64,000 bases of DNA, taken from Variovorax sp. 54. GTDB taxonomy: Bacteria > Pseudomonadota > Gammaproteobacteria > Burkholderiales > Burkholderiaceae_C. A program made the position numbers and the translations under genes. The notes below the pieces were generated by a model that was given only the letters and a program-made list of their open reading frames with translations, ran no database searches and was not told the DNA's origin. Numbering within the stretch: the stretch's first letter is position 1; every line of letters begins with the position of its first letter. The stretch lies in contig NZ_PEFF01000001.1 in assembly GCF_002754375.1 (NCBI RefSeq), positions 4,295,501 to 4,359,500 of the forward strand. Direction: 5' to 3'. Below are positions 26,065-34,774 of the stretch, one piece after another.

Positions 26065-27501
26065 TCAGGCGGTGTGTGGATGCCGCGCCGATTCGTACAG
26101 CGTGCGCGCCAGCCCGCGGTGCGTCGCCAGCAGCGGCGCCAGCTCGAAGCCCGTGAAGCGCCCGTCGCGGATGCGGACCACGCCGTCGATCACGCTCAGC
26201 GCCGCCGCCACCGGCGTGCAGAACACCAGTGCGGCGACCGGGTCGTGCCACGCGCCCGCGTGGTCCACGCCGCGCATGTCGAAGGCCACGAGGTCGGCCG
26301 ACATGCCCGGTGCGAGGGCACCGATGTCGTCGCGCCCGAGCACGCGGGCGCCGCCGAGCGTGGCGATCTCCAGCGCCTCGCGCGCGGTCATGGCGGCGGG
26401 GCCGTAGCCCACGCGCTGCAGCAGCATCGCCTGGCGCGCCTCGCCCAGCATGTGCGCGCCGTCGTTCGACGCGCTGCCGTCCACGCCCAGGCCCACGGGC
26501 ACGCCCGCGCGCCGCATCGCCCCGATGGGCGCGATGCCCGAGGCCAGCCGCATGTTCGAGCACGGGCAGTGCGCCACGCCGGTGCCGGTGCGCCCGAAGA
26601 GCGCGATGCCGGCGTCGTCGAGCTTCACGCAGTGCGCGTGCCACACGTCGGGGCCGACCCAGCCCAGGTCTTCGGCGTACTCGGCCGGCGTCATGCCGAA
26701 CTTCTCGCGCGAGTAGGCGACGTCGTTGTCGTTCTCGGCCAGGTGCGTGTGCAGCGACACGCCGCGTTCGCGCGCCAGCTCGGCCGACAGGCGCATCAGG
26801 TCGCGCGACACCGAGAACGGCGAGCAGGGCGCGAGCACGATGCGGCGCATCGAATGGCGCGCGGGGTTGTGCCAGCGGTCGATGAGCCGCTCGCTGTCGC
26901 GCAGGATCGCGGCCTCGGTCTCCACCACCTCGTCGGGCGGCAGGCCGCCGGCGCTGCGGCCCACGCTCATGCTGCCGCGCGCGGCATGGAAGCGCATGCC
27001 CATGGCGTCGGCCGCCTCGATCGAGTCGTCGAGCCGCGACCCGTTCGGGAACAGGTAGAGGTGGTCGCTGGTGGTGGTGCAGCCCGAGCGCATCAGCTCG
27101 GCCATGGCGGTCTGCGTCGACACGCGGATCATCTCGGGCGTGAGCCGCGCCCACAGCAGGTACAGGTGGGTGAGCCAGCCGAAAAGCTCCGCGTCCTGTG
27201 CCTCGGGCACGGCGCGCGTGAGGCTCTGGTACATGTGGTGGTGCGTGTTCACCAGCCCGGGTATCACGACGTGGCCGTGCATGTCGATGGCCTCGGCCTG
27301 GCCGCTGCGCAGCGCGTCGAGGTAGGGCGCCGGCAGCTCGGCCGTGGCGCCGACCCAGGCGACGGCGGGGCCGTTCATCACCACGGCGCCGTCGGCGATC
27401 TCGCGCCGGGCGGCGTCCATGGTGACGAGCACGTCGGCGTGCCGGACGATCAGCAGCGGCGGGCGCTGCGGTTGCGAAGAAGAGGGATGTTGAAAAGTCA
27501 T
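26065..27501 (-). CDS. Amidohydrolase, 8-oxoguanine/atrazine-type deaminase family
   Basis: A 478-residue metal-dependent deaminase. Metal ligands: NTHHHMYQSLTR (His-x-His), HTHLAEND, HAHCVKLDD and GLGVDGSASND (final Asp). The arrangement and length are those of 8-oxoguanine deaminase and related TrzN/AtzB-like enzymes acting on purines or triazines. ATG at 27501 overlaps the permease stop in an ATGA arrangement, so the two are translationally coupled. With a purine-type permease upstream the most likely role is deamination of an imported purine; exact substrate inferred. Confidence 0.85.
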   Translation of the reverse strand: MTFQHPSSSQPQRPPLLIVRHADVLVTMDAARREIADGAVVMNGPAVAWVGATAELPAPYLDALRSGQAEAIDMHGHVVIPGLVNTHHHMYQSLTRAVPEAQDAELFGWLTHLYLLWARLTPEMIRVSTQTAMAELMRSGCTTTSDHLYLFPNGSRLDDSIEAADAMGMRFHAARGSMSVGRSAGGLPPDEVVETEAAILRDSERLIDRWHNPARHSMRRIVLAPCSPFSVSRDLMRLSAELARERGVSLHTHLAENDNDVAYSREKFGMTPAEYAEDLGWVGPDVWHAHCVKLDDAGIALFGRTGTGVAHCPCSNMRLASGIAPIGAMRRAGVPVGLGVDGSASNDGAHMLGEARQAMLLQRVGYGPAAMTAREALEIATLGGARVLGRDDIGALAPGMSADLVAFDMRGVDHAGAWHDPVAALVFCTPVAAALSVIDGVVRIRDGRFTGFELAPLLATHRGLARTLYESARHPHTA

Positions 27502-28913
27502 TCGGTACCGTGCGAAGTGCGCGCCGCCATCGCGAAGGACCGTTCCTTCGACAGCACGCCGTTGTAGAAAAGATTGAGCAGCACCGCGGCCAGCGTGCCC
27601 AGCACGATGCCGCTGTGCGTCAGCGGATGGGTCCAGGCGGGAAAGTGCTGGAAGAAATTGGGCGACAGCGTGGGGATCAATCCGAGCCCGATGGAAATGG
27701 CGATCACATACAGCGCGTGGCGGTTCTGCGCGTAGTCGATTGCGCCCAGGATGCGCACACCCGTGGCCGCGACCATGCCGAACATCACGATGCCCGCACC
27801 GCCGAGCACGAACTGCGGCACCGAGGCCACGATGTGCGCGATCTTCGGTAACAGCGCCAGCGCAATCAGCATCAGGCCACCGCCCGCCGCCACGTAGCGC
27901 GAGCGCACGCCCGTCACCGTGACCAGCCCCACGTTCTGCGAGAACGAGGTGTAGGGGAAAGTGTTGAACACACCACCGATGACCGTGCCCAGCCCGTCGG
28001 CGCGCAGCCCGCGCGTGAGCGCGTCGGTCGTCACCTTGCGGCCGGTGATCTCGCCCAGTGCGAGGAACATGCCGGTCGATTCGACCAGCGTGATGAGCAT
28101 CACGATGCACATCGAGGCGATGGCCGTGAGCTCGAAGCGCGGCAGGCCGAAGTGGAAAGGCGTGGTCACGGCCATCCAGCTCGCTTCTTCGAGCCCGTCG
28201 AAGTGCATGCGCCCCAGCGCCAGCGACACGCCCACGCCGAACACGATGCCCAGCAGCACCGCGATGTTGGCGATGAGGCCTTTGCCGAAGCGCGTGATCG
28301 CGATGATCACCGCCAGCACCGCTGCGGCAATCGCCAGGTTCACCGGCTCGCCGTAGGCCGGGTTGGCCACCGCGTGCGCCACGCCGTCGATCATGCGGGT
28401 CGCGGTGGGCTGGCCGCCTGCGGCCCAGTTGATGGCCACGCCCATGAGCGACACGCCGATCAGCGTGATGACCGTGCCCGTGACGAGCGGTGGAAACACG
28501 CCCAGCACCCGCCCCATGAGCGGCGCAACGAGCATGCCGAACACGCCCGCCACGATGGTCGCGCCGTAGATCGCGGGCAGGCCGAGCGAGGGGTCCATGC
28601 CGATGGCGATCATCGGCCCGACGGCCGCGAAGGTCACGCCCATCATCACCGGCATGCGGATGCCGAAGCGCCAGAAGCCGATGGCCTGCACCAGCGTGGC
28701 GATGCCGGCGGCGAACAGGTCGGCGTTGATGAGAAACGCGATGTCGGCCTTCGAGAGGCCGAGCGCACCGCCCACGATGAGCGGCACGGCCACCGTGCCC
28801 GCATACATCACGAGCACGTGCTGCAGGCTCAATGCGCCGCAACGGGCGAGCGGAAGCTTCTGGTCGACCCCTTCGCCGTCTCCTGCGGGGGTCTTTTTAT
28901 CGTTCGAGAACAT
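27498..28913 (-). CDS. NCS2 family nucleobase:cation symporter
   Basis: A 471-residue carrier with about 14 membrane segments. NCS2 motifs are clear: LSLQHVLVMYAGTVAVPLIVG near the N terminus, the central VESTGMFLALGEITGRK and the signature FPYTSFSQNVGLVTVTGVRSR. These match xanthine/uric acid type permeases. Coupled to the amidohydrolase gene and preceded (150 bp) by a LysR gene in the same direction. Confidence 0.9.
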   Translation of the reverse strand: MFSNDKKTPAGDGEGVDQKLPLARCGALSLQHVLVMYAGTVAVPLIVGGALGLSKADIAFLINADLFAAGIATLVQAIGFWRFGIRMPVMMGVTFAAVGPMIAIGMDPSLGLPAIYGATIVAGVFGMLVAPLMGRVLGVFPPLVTGTVITLIGVSLMGVAINWAAGGQPTATRMIDGVAHAVANPAYGEPVNLAIAAAVLAVIIAITRFGKGLIANIAVLLGIVFGVGVSLALGRMHFDGLEEASWMAVTTPFHFGLPRFELTAIASMCIVMLITLVESTGMFLALGEITGRKVTTDALTRGLRADGLGTVIGGVFNTFPYTSFSQNVGLVTVTGVRSRYVAAGGGLMLIALALLPKIAHIVASVPQFVLGGAGIVMFGMVAATGVRILGAIDYAQNRHALYVIAISIGLGLIPTLSPNFFQHFPAWTHPLTHSGIVLGTLAAVLLNLFYNGVLSKERSFAMAARTSHGTE

Positions 28914-28961
28914 GGGAACCTTTCCTGCCGATGAACCGGCGCGGCAGTCTAGGAGCGATGT

Positions 28962-28977
28962 CTTTGCACATGCAAAG
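28962..28977. promoter_or_regulatory. Palindrome upstream of the purine permease
   Basis: CTTTGCA-CA-TGCAAAG, a perfect inverted repeat with 7-bp arms, lies 49 nt before the permease start in the gap between it and the LysR gene. Position and symmetry suggest an operator, possibly for that LysR protein; no -10/-35 pair could be fixed. Confidence 0.4.
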
Positions 28978-29063
28978 TCAATAAATGACGCGCCCTGTGC
29001 ACAAAAAGTGGACGGTCATCGCAAGGGCTGCCAGAGCGGAAGGTTCGCGGAACCTGCGCGGCA

Positions 29064-29966
29064 TCAGGGCGCCAGCAGGTCGTCCAGGCAGGCCACGACA
29101 TGGTTCGCGAACAGCTCGGCCGCGGCGCTCGGCGCCTGCGCGGCGCGGGTCTCGAGCGTGAGCGTCTGCGCGCCCAGCGTGGTGTCGCGCAGCGGCACGA
29201 AGACCAGGGTGCCGTCGTTGCGTTCCTCGTCCACGTCCAGGCGGTTCAGCAGCGTGATGCCGCCGCCGTCGCGCACCAGCCGGCGCATCAGCGCGGTAGA
29301 AGTGGTTTCGACCACCGGCGACACGCGGATGGCCGAGCGCTCGAACGCGGCGTGGAGGATCGGGCGGATCGACAGCGAGGGCGCGGGCAGGATCAGCGGG
29401 TAGCCCACGCACTCCGCGAGCAGTGCGGTCGCATGCGCCGTGAGCGGATGGCCCGGCGGCACCACCGCGCCGATCGGCCATTCGCTGCTGAACAGCGTGC
29501 GAAAGCCGGCCGTGCCGGGCACGTCGTAGGCCAGTGCCAGGTCGGCATCGCCTTCGGCCACGCTGCGCAGCACGGCCGCGATGGGCAGGCCGAGCAGCTT
29601 CAGCTGGATGCCCGGGTGCGCGGCGCGAAAGCGCTGCACCACGGCGGGCAGGAAGGCGTCGGCCAGGCCGGCCGTGGTGGCCAGCGTGACCTCGCCCTGG
29701 CGCAGGCCGCGCACGTCCTCGATGCGCTGGCGCACGAGGTCGAACTCGCGCAGCGTGCCGCGCGCATGCGCCAGCACGATCTCGCCCACGGGCGTGAGCT
29801 TGAGCGTGTTGTGGATGCGCTCGAACAGCGGCGCGCCCAGCTCTTCCTCGAGGTTGAGGATCTGCCGGTTCACGGCCGTTGGCACCACGTGCAGCTGCTC
29901 GGCCGCCTTGCGGATCGAGCCCGCGCGAACCACCTCGACGAAGTACCGAATGACCTTGGCGTGCAT
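29064..29966 (-). CDS. LysR family transcription regulator
   Basis: A 300-residue regulator. The N-terminal winged helix-turn-helix reads FVEVVRAGSIRKAAEQLHVVPTAV with NRQILNLEEELGAPLFER immediately after, the canonical LysR DNA-binding domain, followed by a periplasmic-binding-like effector domain. It lies in the same direction as, and just upstream of, the purine permease/deaminase genes, so it probably controls them; LysR genes are more often divergent, which makes the target less certain. Confidence 0.9.
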   Translation of the reverse strand: MHAKVIRYFVEVVRAGSIRKAAEQLHVVPTAVNRQILNLEEELGAPLFERIHNTLKLTPVGEIVLAHARGTLREFDLVRQRIEDVRGLRQGEVTLATTAGLADAFLPAVVQRFRAAHPGIQLKLLGLPIAAVLRSVAEGDADLALAYDVPGTAGFRTLFSSEWPIGAVVPPGHPLTAHATALLAECVGYPLILPAPSLSIRPILHAAFERSAIRVSPVVETTSTALMRRLVRDGGGITLLNRLDVDEERNDGTLVFVPLRDTTLGAQTLTLETRAAQAPSAAAELFANHVVACLDDLLAP

Positions 29967-29968
29967 GA

Positions 29969-30001
29969 ATCCCCCCGCGCCACTGGCGGGCGCGGGGGGA
30001 T
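29969..30001 (-). terminator. Strong hairpin between the phospholipase operon and the LysR gene
   Basis: ATCCCCCCGCGCC and GGCGCGGGGGGAT form a perfect 13-bp stem with a 7-nt loop, 14 nt after the last phospholipase stop and ending only 2 nt before the LysR start codon. There is no T tract. It may end the operon or fold over the LysR ribosome site. Confidence 0.5.
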
Positions 30002-30014
30002 CATGCCTACGTCT

Positions 30015-32261
30015 TCAGAGGTCGGGCAAGCCCATCGCCGGATCGCTCACCGTGTGCTTGCCGGTTTCCACGCGGCCGGCAAAGCGGCGGTAGAAGGCCG
30101 GGTCGCTGTCGCAGGTGACGGCAAAGTCGTACCACTGGCCGCTGGCGGCGAGCTCCCAGTGCTGCTCGGCTTGCGCGCCGCCGTTCACCGTCGCGTTCCA
30201 CGGGCCGTCGTCGCGGTAGGCCTTGGCGCGCACCGTGAACTTGCACGCGGCCTTGCCGTCGTTGCGCATCTGCAGGTACACGTTGCCGTTGGCGATGTCG
30301 TAGCAGACACGCACCTCGGGCGCGGCCACGCCGCCGGCGCGCAGGCGGCTGAGGTCGCCCTTGAAATGGCGGTGGTAGCCGTTGGGGCCGAGCACCCAGA
30401 GGTCATATTGGCCGGCGTCGTCGGTCGCTGCTGCCCAACTGTCATCGAGCTGCTTGCCGGCTTCCACCATGTAGCGGCGCGGCAGACGGTCATCCAGGTG
30501 AAGCTTGTCGTAGACATGGAACACCGCTGCGGCCTTGCCGGTGTTGGAAAACAGCAGCTTCACCTTGCCGGTGAGGGCGTCGGCCTTGGCGCTCGTGTGC
30601 AGCTCGTAGGGCAGTGCGCGCGACGGGCGCGTGCCGGTGGGCTGGCGCGGCAGCTGCGGGTTTTGCGGAACCGGGACAGGGTCCAACTTTTCCTGCTCGA
30701 TGCGCAGCGTGTCGGCTTCTCCTCGGGACTTGTGGCCGGCGAGCGCTGGGACTGCCTCGCTGTTGGGTGTGGCGAAGTTGAACGCGCTCGTGAGGTCGCC
30801 GCACACTGCACGCCGGAAAGGCGAGATGTGCGGCTCCTTCACGCCGAAACGCGCTTCAAGGAATTGCAGCACCGAGGTGTGGTCGAAGGCCTGCGAATTG
30901 ACCCAACCGCCTCGGCTCCACGGAGAAATCACGTACATCGGCACGCGAGGGCCCGGACCGAACACGCGGTTGTCGGGGGCGGGCTGCTTGGCGCTGCCGT
31001 CCGGCGCTGGCTGCGTGAAGTACTCGGCCTTCAGGTCGGCATCGGCGAGTGTGGTCTTGCCGGCCGGCGTCTTGTCGGGGTTGAGCGAGGGCGCCGACGG
31101 CGAGGGCACGTGGTCGAAGTAGCCGTCGTTTTCGTCGAAGTTGACGAGCAGCACGGTCTTGCTCCAGACCTCGGGCACGGCGGTGAGCGCGTCCAGTATT
31201 TCCTGGATGAACCACGCACCCTGCACCGGACTGGAGGGGTCCGGATGCTCGCAATAGACAGAAGGTGCATTGACCCAGCTCACCTGCGGCAGGCGGCCGG
31301 CCTTGATGTCGCGGCGGAACGCGTCCAGATATTGGTCCGGCTCCTTGCCCGGCAGCGTGTTGGCGATGCCCTTGTAGAGCGGGTTGCCCGGGTTGTCGCT
31401 GGCCGCGTCGTAGGCGTGGAAGGGCAGCTTCTGGCCCGTGTCGGAAAAAGGCTCCTCGAAGTAACCGCTGGTCACCGGATAGGTGGACGCCCGGTTGGCA
31501 CGCCTGAACTGGCGGAACGCGCCCAGCATGTTGTCGCCCCATTCGTCGGGCATGTTCTGGTACGAGATCCAGCTGATGCCGGCGTCTTCCAGCCGTTCGG
31601 CATAGGTCTTCCACGTGTAGCCGGTGTCGACCTTGCTGGGGGTGGCGTCCAGCCAGTCCCATTCGTTGATGACGAAGGCCACGTTCTGCGCGGTCGGGCC
31701 GTTGGTGCCGGTGATGTGGAAGGATCGGTTCGCGTCAGTGCCTGTGTGCATGGCGCAGTGGTAGCCGTCGCACAGGGTGAACGCGTTGGCGAGCGCGTAC
31801 TGGAACGGGATCTCGGCTTCCTGGAGGTAGCCCATCGATGCGTCGTGCTTGTAGCGCGCCCACTGCGAGAGGCGACCGCCGTCCCAGGCGTTCTGCGAGT
31901 CGCTCCAGTTGTGCGGCAGGCTTTCCGGCCGCTGTGCATTGCCCTTGCTGCCGTCGAGGTGGTAGGGCGGGATCAGCTGGCCGCTGGCATTGCGCTGTTG
32001 CCAGACGTTCAGGCCTCTGGGCAGTGGAACCGTGAAGCGATCGCCGAAGCCACGCACGCCCGGCAGCATGCCGAAGTAGTGATCGAACGAACGGTTCTCC
32101 TGCATCAGGATCACGACGTGTTCGACGTCGTTGATCGTGCCGGTCTTGTTGTTGGCGGGAATGGCCAGGGCGCGTCGGATGCTCGGCGGAAAGGCCGAGA
32201 GTGCGAGCGCAGCGGCACCGGTGGTGGCAGTGCCGGTGAGGAAGTTGCGGCGGGAGGTCAT
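30015..32261 (-). CDS. plcN: Phosphocholine-type phospholipase C, Tat-exported (copy 2)
   Basis: A 748-residue secreted phosphoesterase of the PlcH/PlcN family. Twin-arginine signal MTSRRNFLTGTATTG, then HVVILMQENRSFDHYFG (residues about 48-64), the metal and nucleophile region of this acid-phosphatase-like superfamily. NFDENDGYFDHVPSPSAP and GPGPRVPMYVISPWSRGG are further conserved blocks. The C-terminal 250 residues contain the two small DUF756-type beta domains of PlcN. It hydrolyses phospholipids to diacylglycerol and a phosphorylated headgroup. The start follows AGGGGTGAGACC. It is the last gene of the operon and a tandem paralogue of the gene before it. Confidence 0.93.
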   Translation of the reverse strand: MTSRRNFLTGTATTGAAALALSAFPPSIRRALAIPANNKTGTINDVEHVVILMQENRSFDHYFGMLPGVRGFGDRFTVPLPRGLNVWQQRNASGQLIPPYHLDGSKGNAQRPESLPHNWSDSQNAWDGGRLSQWARYKHDASMGYLQEAEIPFQYALANAFTLCDGYHCAMHTGTDANRSFHITGTNGPTAQNVAFVINEWDWLDATPSKVDTGYTWKTYAERLEDAGISWISYQNMPDEWGDNMLGAFRQFRRANRASTYPVTSGYFEEPFSDTGQKLPFHAYDAASDNPGNPLYKGIANTLPGKEPDQYLDAFRRDIKAGRLPQVSWVNAPSVYCEHPDPSSPVQGAWFIQEILDALTAVPEVWSKTVLLVNFDENDGYFDHVPSPSAPSLNPDKTPAGKTTLADADLKAEYFTQPAPDGSAKQPAPDNRVFGPGPRVPMYVISPWSRGGWVNSQAFDHTSVLQFLEARFGVKEPHISPFRRAVCGDLTSAFNFATPNSEAVPALAGHKSRGEADTLRIEQEKLDPVPVPQNPQLPRQPTGTRPSRALPYELHTSAKADALTGKVKLLFSNTGKAAAVFHVYDKLHLDDRLPRRYMVEAGKQLDDSWAAATDDAGQYDLWVLGPNGYHRHFKGDLSRLRAGGVAAPEVRVCYDIANGNVYLQMRNDGKAACKFTVRAKAYRDDGPWNATVNGGAQAEQHWELAASGQWYDFAVTCDSDPAFYRRFAGRVETGKHTVSDPAMGLPDL

Positions 32262-32277
32262 GGTCTCACCCCTGGCC

Positions 32278-34536
32278 TCAGGCGCGGGCCGTGCCCATGG
32301 CCGGGTCGCTCACCGAATGCCGGCCGGTTTCCACGCGACCCGCGAAGCGCCGGTAGTAGCTGGTGTCGGCATCGCAGATCACTTCGAAGTCGTACCAGGC
32401 GCCGCTGGCGGCCAGCTCCCAGTGTTGTTCCGTCGAGGTGCCGCCGGCCACGGTCGCGGTCCACGGACCGTCGGTGCGGTAGGCCTTGGGGCGGATGGTG
32501 AACTTGCAGGCGTTGCGGCCGCCGTTGAGCATCTGCAGGTAGACGTTGCCGTTGGCGATGTCGTAGCACACGCGCACTTCGGGGTTGGGTGCGTCGCCCG
32601 CGCGCAGGCTGTTCAGGTCGCCGCGGAAGTGGCGATGGAAGCCGTTCGGGCCGAGCACCCACAGGTCGTAGAAGCCCGTGTTGTCGACCATCGCGTTCCA
32701 GGTGTCGTCCAGCGTCTTGCCGGCCTCGACCATGTAGCGGCGCGGCAGGCGTTCCAGGTTGAGCTTGTCGTACACGTGGAACACGGCCGCGGCCTTGCCC
32801 GTGTTGGCGAACACGAGCCGGACCTTGCCGCTGATCGCGTCGTTGCGCGCGCTCACATGCAACTCGTAGGGCAGGGCGCGCGAGGGGCGCGTGCCGGTGG
32901 CTTGAACCGGCAGTTGGGGATCGACCGGCAAGGGGACTGCCGCTCGCAGGGTCTTTCCATCCGCCTCGAACTCTTGCGATTTGTTCTGCGCAACGGCTTC
33001 GTCCAGGCTCTTGCGTCCCGCCAGTTGTGGCCGCGGCTCGTTGTTCGGGTTGGCGAAATTGAAAGCGCTGGTCAGGTCGCCGCATACCGCGCGGCGGAAC
33101 GGGCTGATGTTGGGTTCCGCCACACCGAATCGCGCCTCGATGAAGCGCAGCACCGACGTGTGATCGAAGGCTTGCGAATTCACCCAGCCACCACGGCTCC
33201 ATGGCGAGACCACGTACATGGGAACACGCTTGCCCGGTCCGAAGACCTTGCCATCCGGTGGGTACTTGTTCTGGCCGGTGGTGCCGGGCGGTGCAGGGTA
33301 GTTGTGGTACTCGAAGGCCAGATCGGCTTCGCTCAGCGTGGTCTTGCCGGCGGCGGTGCCGTCCGGATTGATGGAAGGTGCAGCCGGCGACGGGTAGTGG
33401 TCGAAGATGCCGTCGTTCTCATCGAAATTGATGAACAGCACGGTCTTGCTCCACACCTCGGGCACGGCGGTGAGCGCATCCAGCACTTCCTGGATGTACC
33501 AGGCGCCCAGCACCGGGCTGGAGGGCCCCGGATGTTCGGAGTAAGCATCGGGTGCCACGACCCAGGACACCGCCGGCAGCTTGCCGTTCTTCACGTCATT
33601 GCGGAAGGTGTTCAGGTACTCGTCCACCTTGGTGCCAGGCATGGTGTTGGCGATGCCCTTGTACAACGGGTTGCCGACGTCGTCGCTGGCTGGATCGTAG
33701 ATCGGCACCGGATTCTGGTTGGTGATCTGCTTTGCCTTCGCTGCCTCGTTGGCCAGGCGGTACTGCTTGAAGCCGGTGAGCGGGTTGTCGCCGTAGTTGT
33801 CGGGTATGTTTTCATACACGATCCAGCTGACCTTGGGCGTTGCCGCTTCCAGGCGTTCGGGGTAGGTCTTCCACTCATAGCCGCTGGTCGAAGCGGGAGG
33901 GCGCCGGTCGTCCCATTCGTTGGTGACCGTGGCCACGCCGGCGCCGGTGGGGCCGTTGGTGCCGGTCCAGAGAAACATGCGGTTCGAGTTGGTGCCCGCG
34001 TGCATGCTGCAGTGGTAGCCGTCGCACAGGGTGAAGGCGTTGGCCAGCGCCGTTTGATAAGGCAACTCCGCTTCCTTGTAGTAGCCCATGGAAAGCGGGT
34101 GCTTGTAGCGCGGCCACTGATAGTTGCGACCGCCGTCCCAGGCGTCCTGGCCATCGGACCAGTCGTGCGGCGTCTGACCCGCGCGCAGCGCGTTGCCCTT
34201 GGTCTGGTCCAGGTGGTAGGGCAGTACAGGCGTGCCCGTCTCGTCGGCTTGCTGCCAGACGTTGCGCCCCTTGGGCAGCGGAATGGTGAAGCGATCGCCA
34301 AAACCACGCACGCCCATCAGCGTGCCGAAGTAGTGGTCGAACGAACGGTTCTCCTGCATCAGGATGACGATGTGCTCGACGTCCTTGATGGTGCCGGTCT
34401 TGTTGTTGGCGGGAATGGCCAGTGCGCGGCGGATGCTCGGCGGGAAAGCCGAGAGTGCGAGGGCGGCAGCGCCGGTGGTGGCAGTGCCCGTGAGGAATTT
34501 GCGGCGTGAATTCATGGTCTTGTCGTGGCTGTTCAT
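32278..34536 (-). CDS. plcN: Phosphocholine-type phospholipase C, Tat-exported (copy 1)
   Basis: A roughly 752-residue PlcN/PlcH-family enzyme, tandem paralogue of the downstream gene. The Tat signal is SRRKFLTGTATTGAAA; HIVILMQENRSFDHYFG, NFDENDGIFDHYPSPAAP and GPGKRVPMYVVSPWSRGG are intact, so both copies look catalytically complete. Starts are ambiguous: GTG 34551 (overlapping the preceding stop as GTGA), ATG 34536 and ATG 34515 (which aligns with the start of the paralogue). The N-terminal 65 codons are almost the same in the two copies while the middle is more diverged, so the duplicates have begun to specialise. Confidence 0.92.
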   Translation of the reverse strand: MNSHDKTMNSRRKFLTGTATTGAAALALSAFPPSIRRALAIPANNKTGTIKDVEHIVILMQENRSFDHYFGTLMGVRGFGDRFTIPLPKGRNVWQQADETGTPVLPYHLDQTKGNALRAGQTPHDWSDGQDAWDGGRNYQWPRYKHPLSMGYYKEAELPYQTALANAFTLCDGYHCSMHAGTNSNRMFLWTGTNGPTGAGVATVTNEWDDRRPPASTSGYEWKTYPERLEAATPKVSWIVYENIPDNYGDNPLTGFKQYRLANEAAKAKQITNQNPVPIYDPASDDVGNPLYKGIANTMPGTKVDEYLNTFRNDVKNGKLPAVSWVVAPDAYSEHPGPSSPVLGAWYIQEVLDALTAVPEVWSKTVLFINFDENDGIFDHYPSPAAPSINPDGTAAGKTTLSEADLAFEYHNYPAPPGTTGQNKYPPDGKVFGPGKRVPMYVVSPWSRGGWVNSQAFDHTSVLRFIEARFGVAEPNISPFRRAVCGDLTSAFNFANPNNEPRPQLAGRKSLDEAVAQNKSQEFEADGKTLRAAVPLPVDPQLPVQATGTRPSRALPYELHVSARNDAISGKVRLVFANTGKAAAVFHVYDKLNLERLPRRYMVEAGKTLDDTWNAMVDNTGFYDLWVLGPNGFHRHFRGDLNSLRAGDAPNPEVRVCYDIANGNVYLQMLNGGRNACKFTIRPKAYRTDGPWTATVAGGTSTEQHWELAASGAWYDFEVICDADTSYYRRFAGRVETGRHSVSDPAMGTARA

Positions 34537-34547
34537 GAAGTCGCGCG

Positions 34548-34724
34548 TCACGGGGCGCAGCGCATTTCGGGCTTCACGCCGGTTTCGGGTTGGGGCTGCG
34601 GGGGCGGCGTGATGATGGGCGGGAAGCCACCGCCGTTGTTGTCACTGCCGCCGCAGGCGGACAGCGTGCAAGCCAGGAGGAAGGCGGCCAGCAGCCGCGT
34701 GGGGAGGGAAGCTTGAAGCAGCAT
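34548..34724 (-). CDS. Small lipoprotein with Pro-rich tether
   Basis: A 58-residue frame: a type II signal peptide (LLAAFLLACTLSAC, lipobox LSAC), then GGSDNNGGG and a Pro-rich tail. It resembles the lipid-anchor and linker of the lipoprotein alkaline phosphatase at 1274-2746 but without any enzyme domain. It is read between the phosphodiesterase gene (50 nt) and phospholipase copy 1, whose earliest start overlaps its stop. It may be an assembly lipoprotein or the remains of a longer one. Confidence 0.65.
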   Translation of the reverse strand: MLLQASLPTRLLAAFLLACTLSACGGSDNNGGGFPPIITPPPQPQPETGVKPEMRCAP

Positions 34725-34774
34725 GGGGTGATCCGTTCTTTGTGATGTCGTGGAGATCGGGGTGATCGGAGCAA

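Noticed and set aside
29100..32501. Open frame of 1133 codons on the plus strand, and similar long frames at 26065-28842, 32131-34509, 38343-41015 and 40873-43263.
   Set aside because: They lie opposite to, or in another frame of, well-supported genes; their translations are Arg/His/Ala/Gly-rich with no family pattern, as expected of shadow frames in high-GC DNA.
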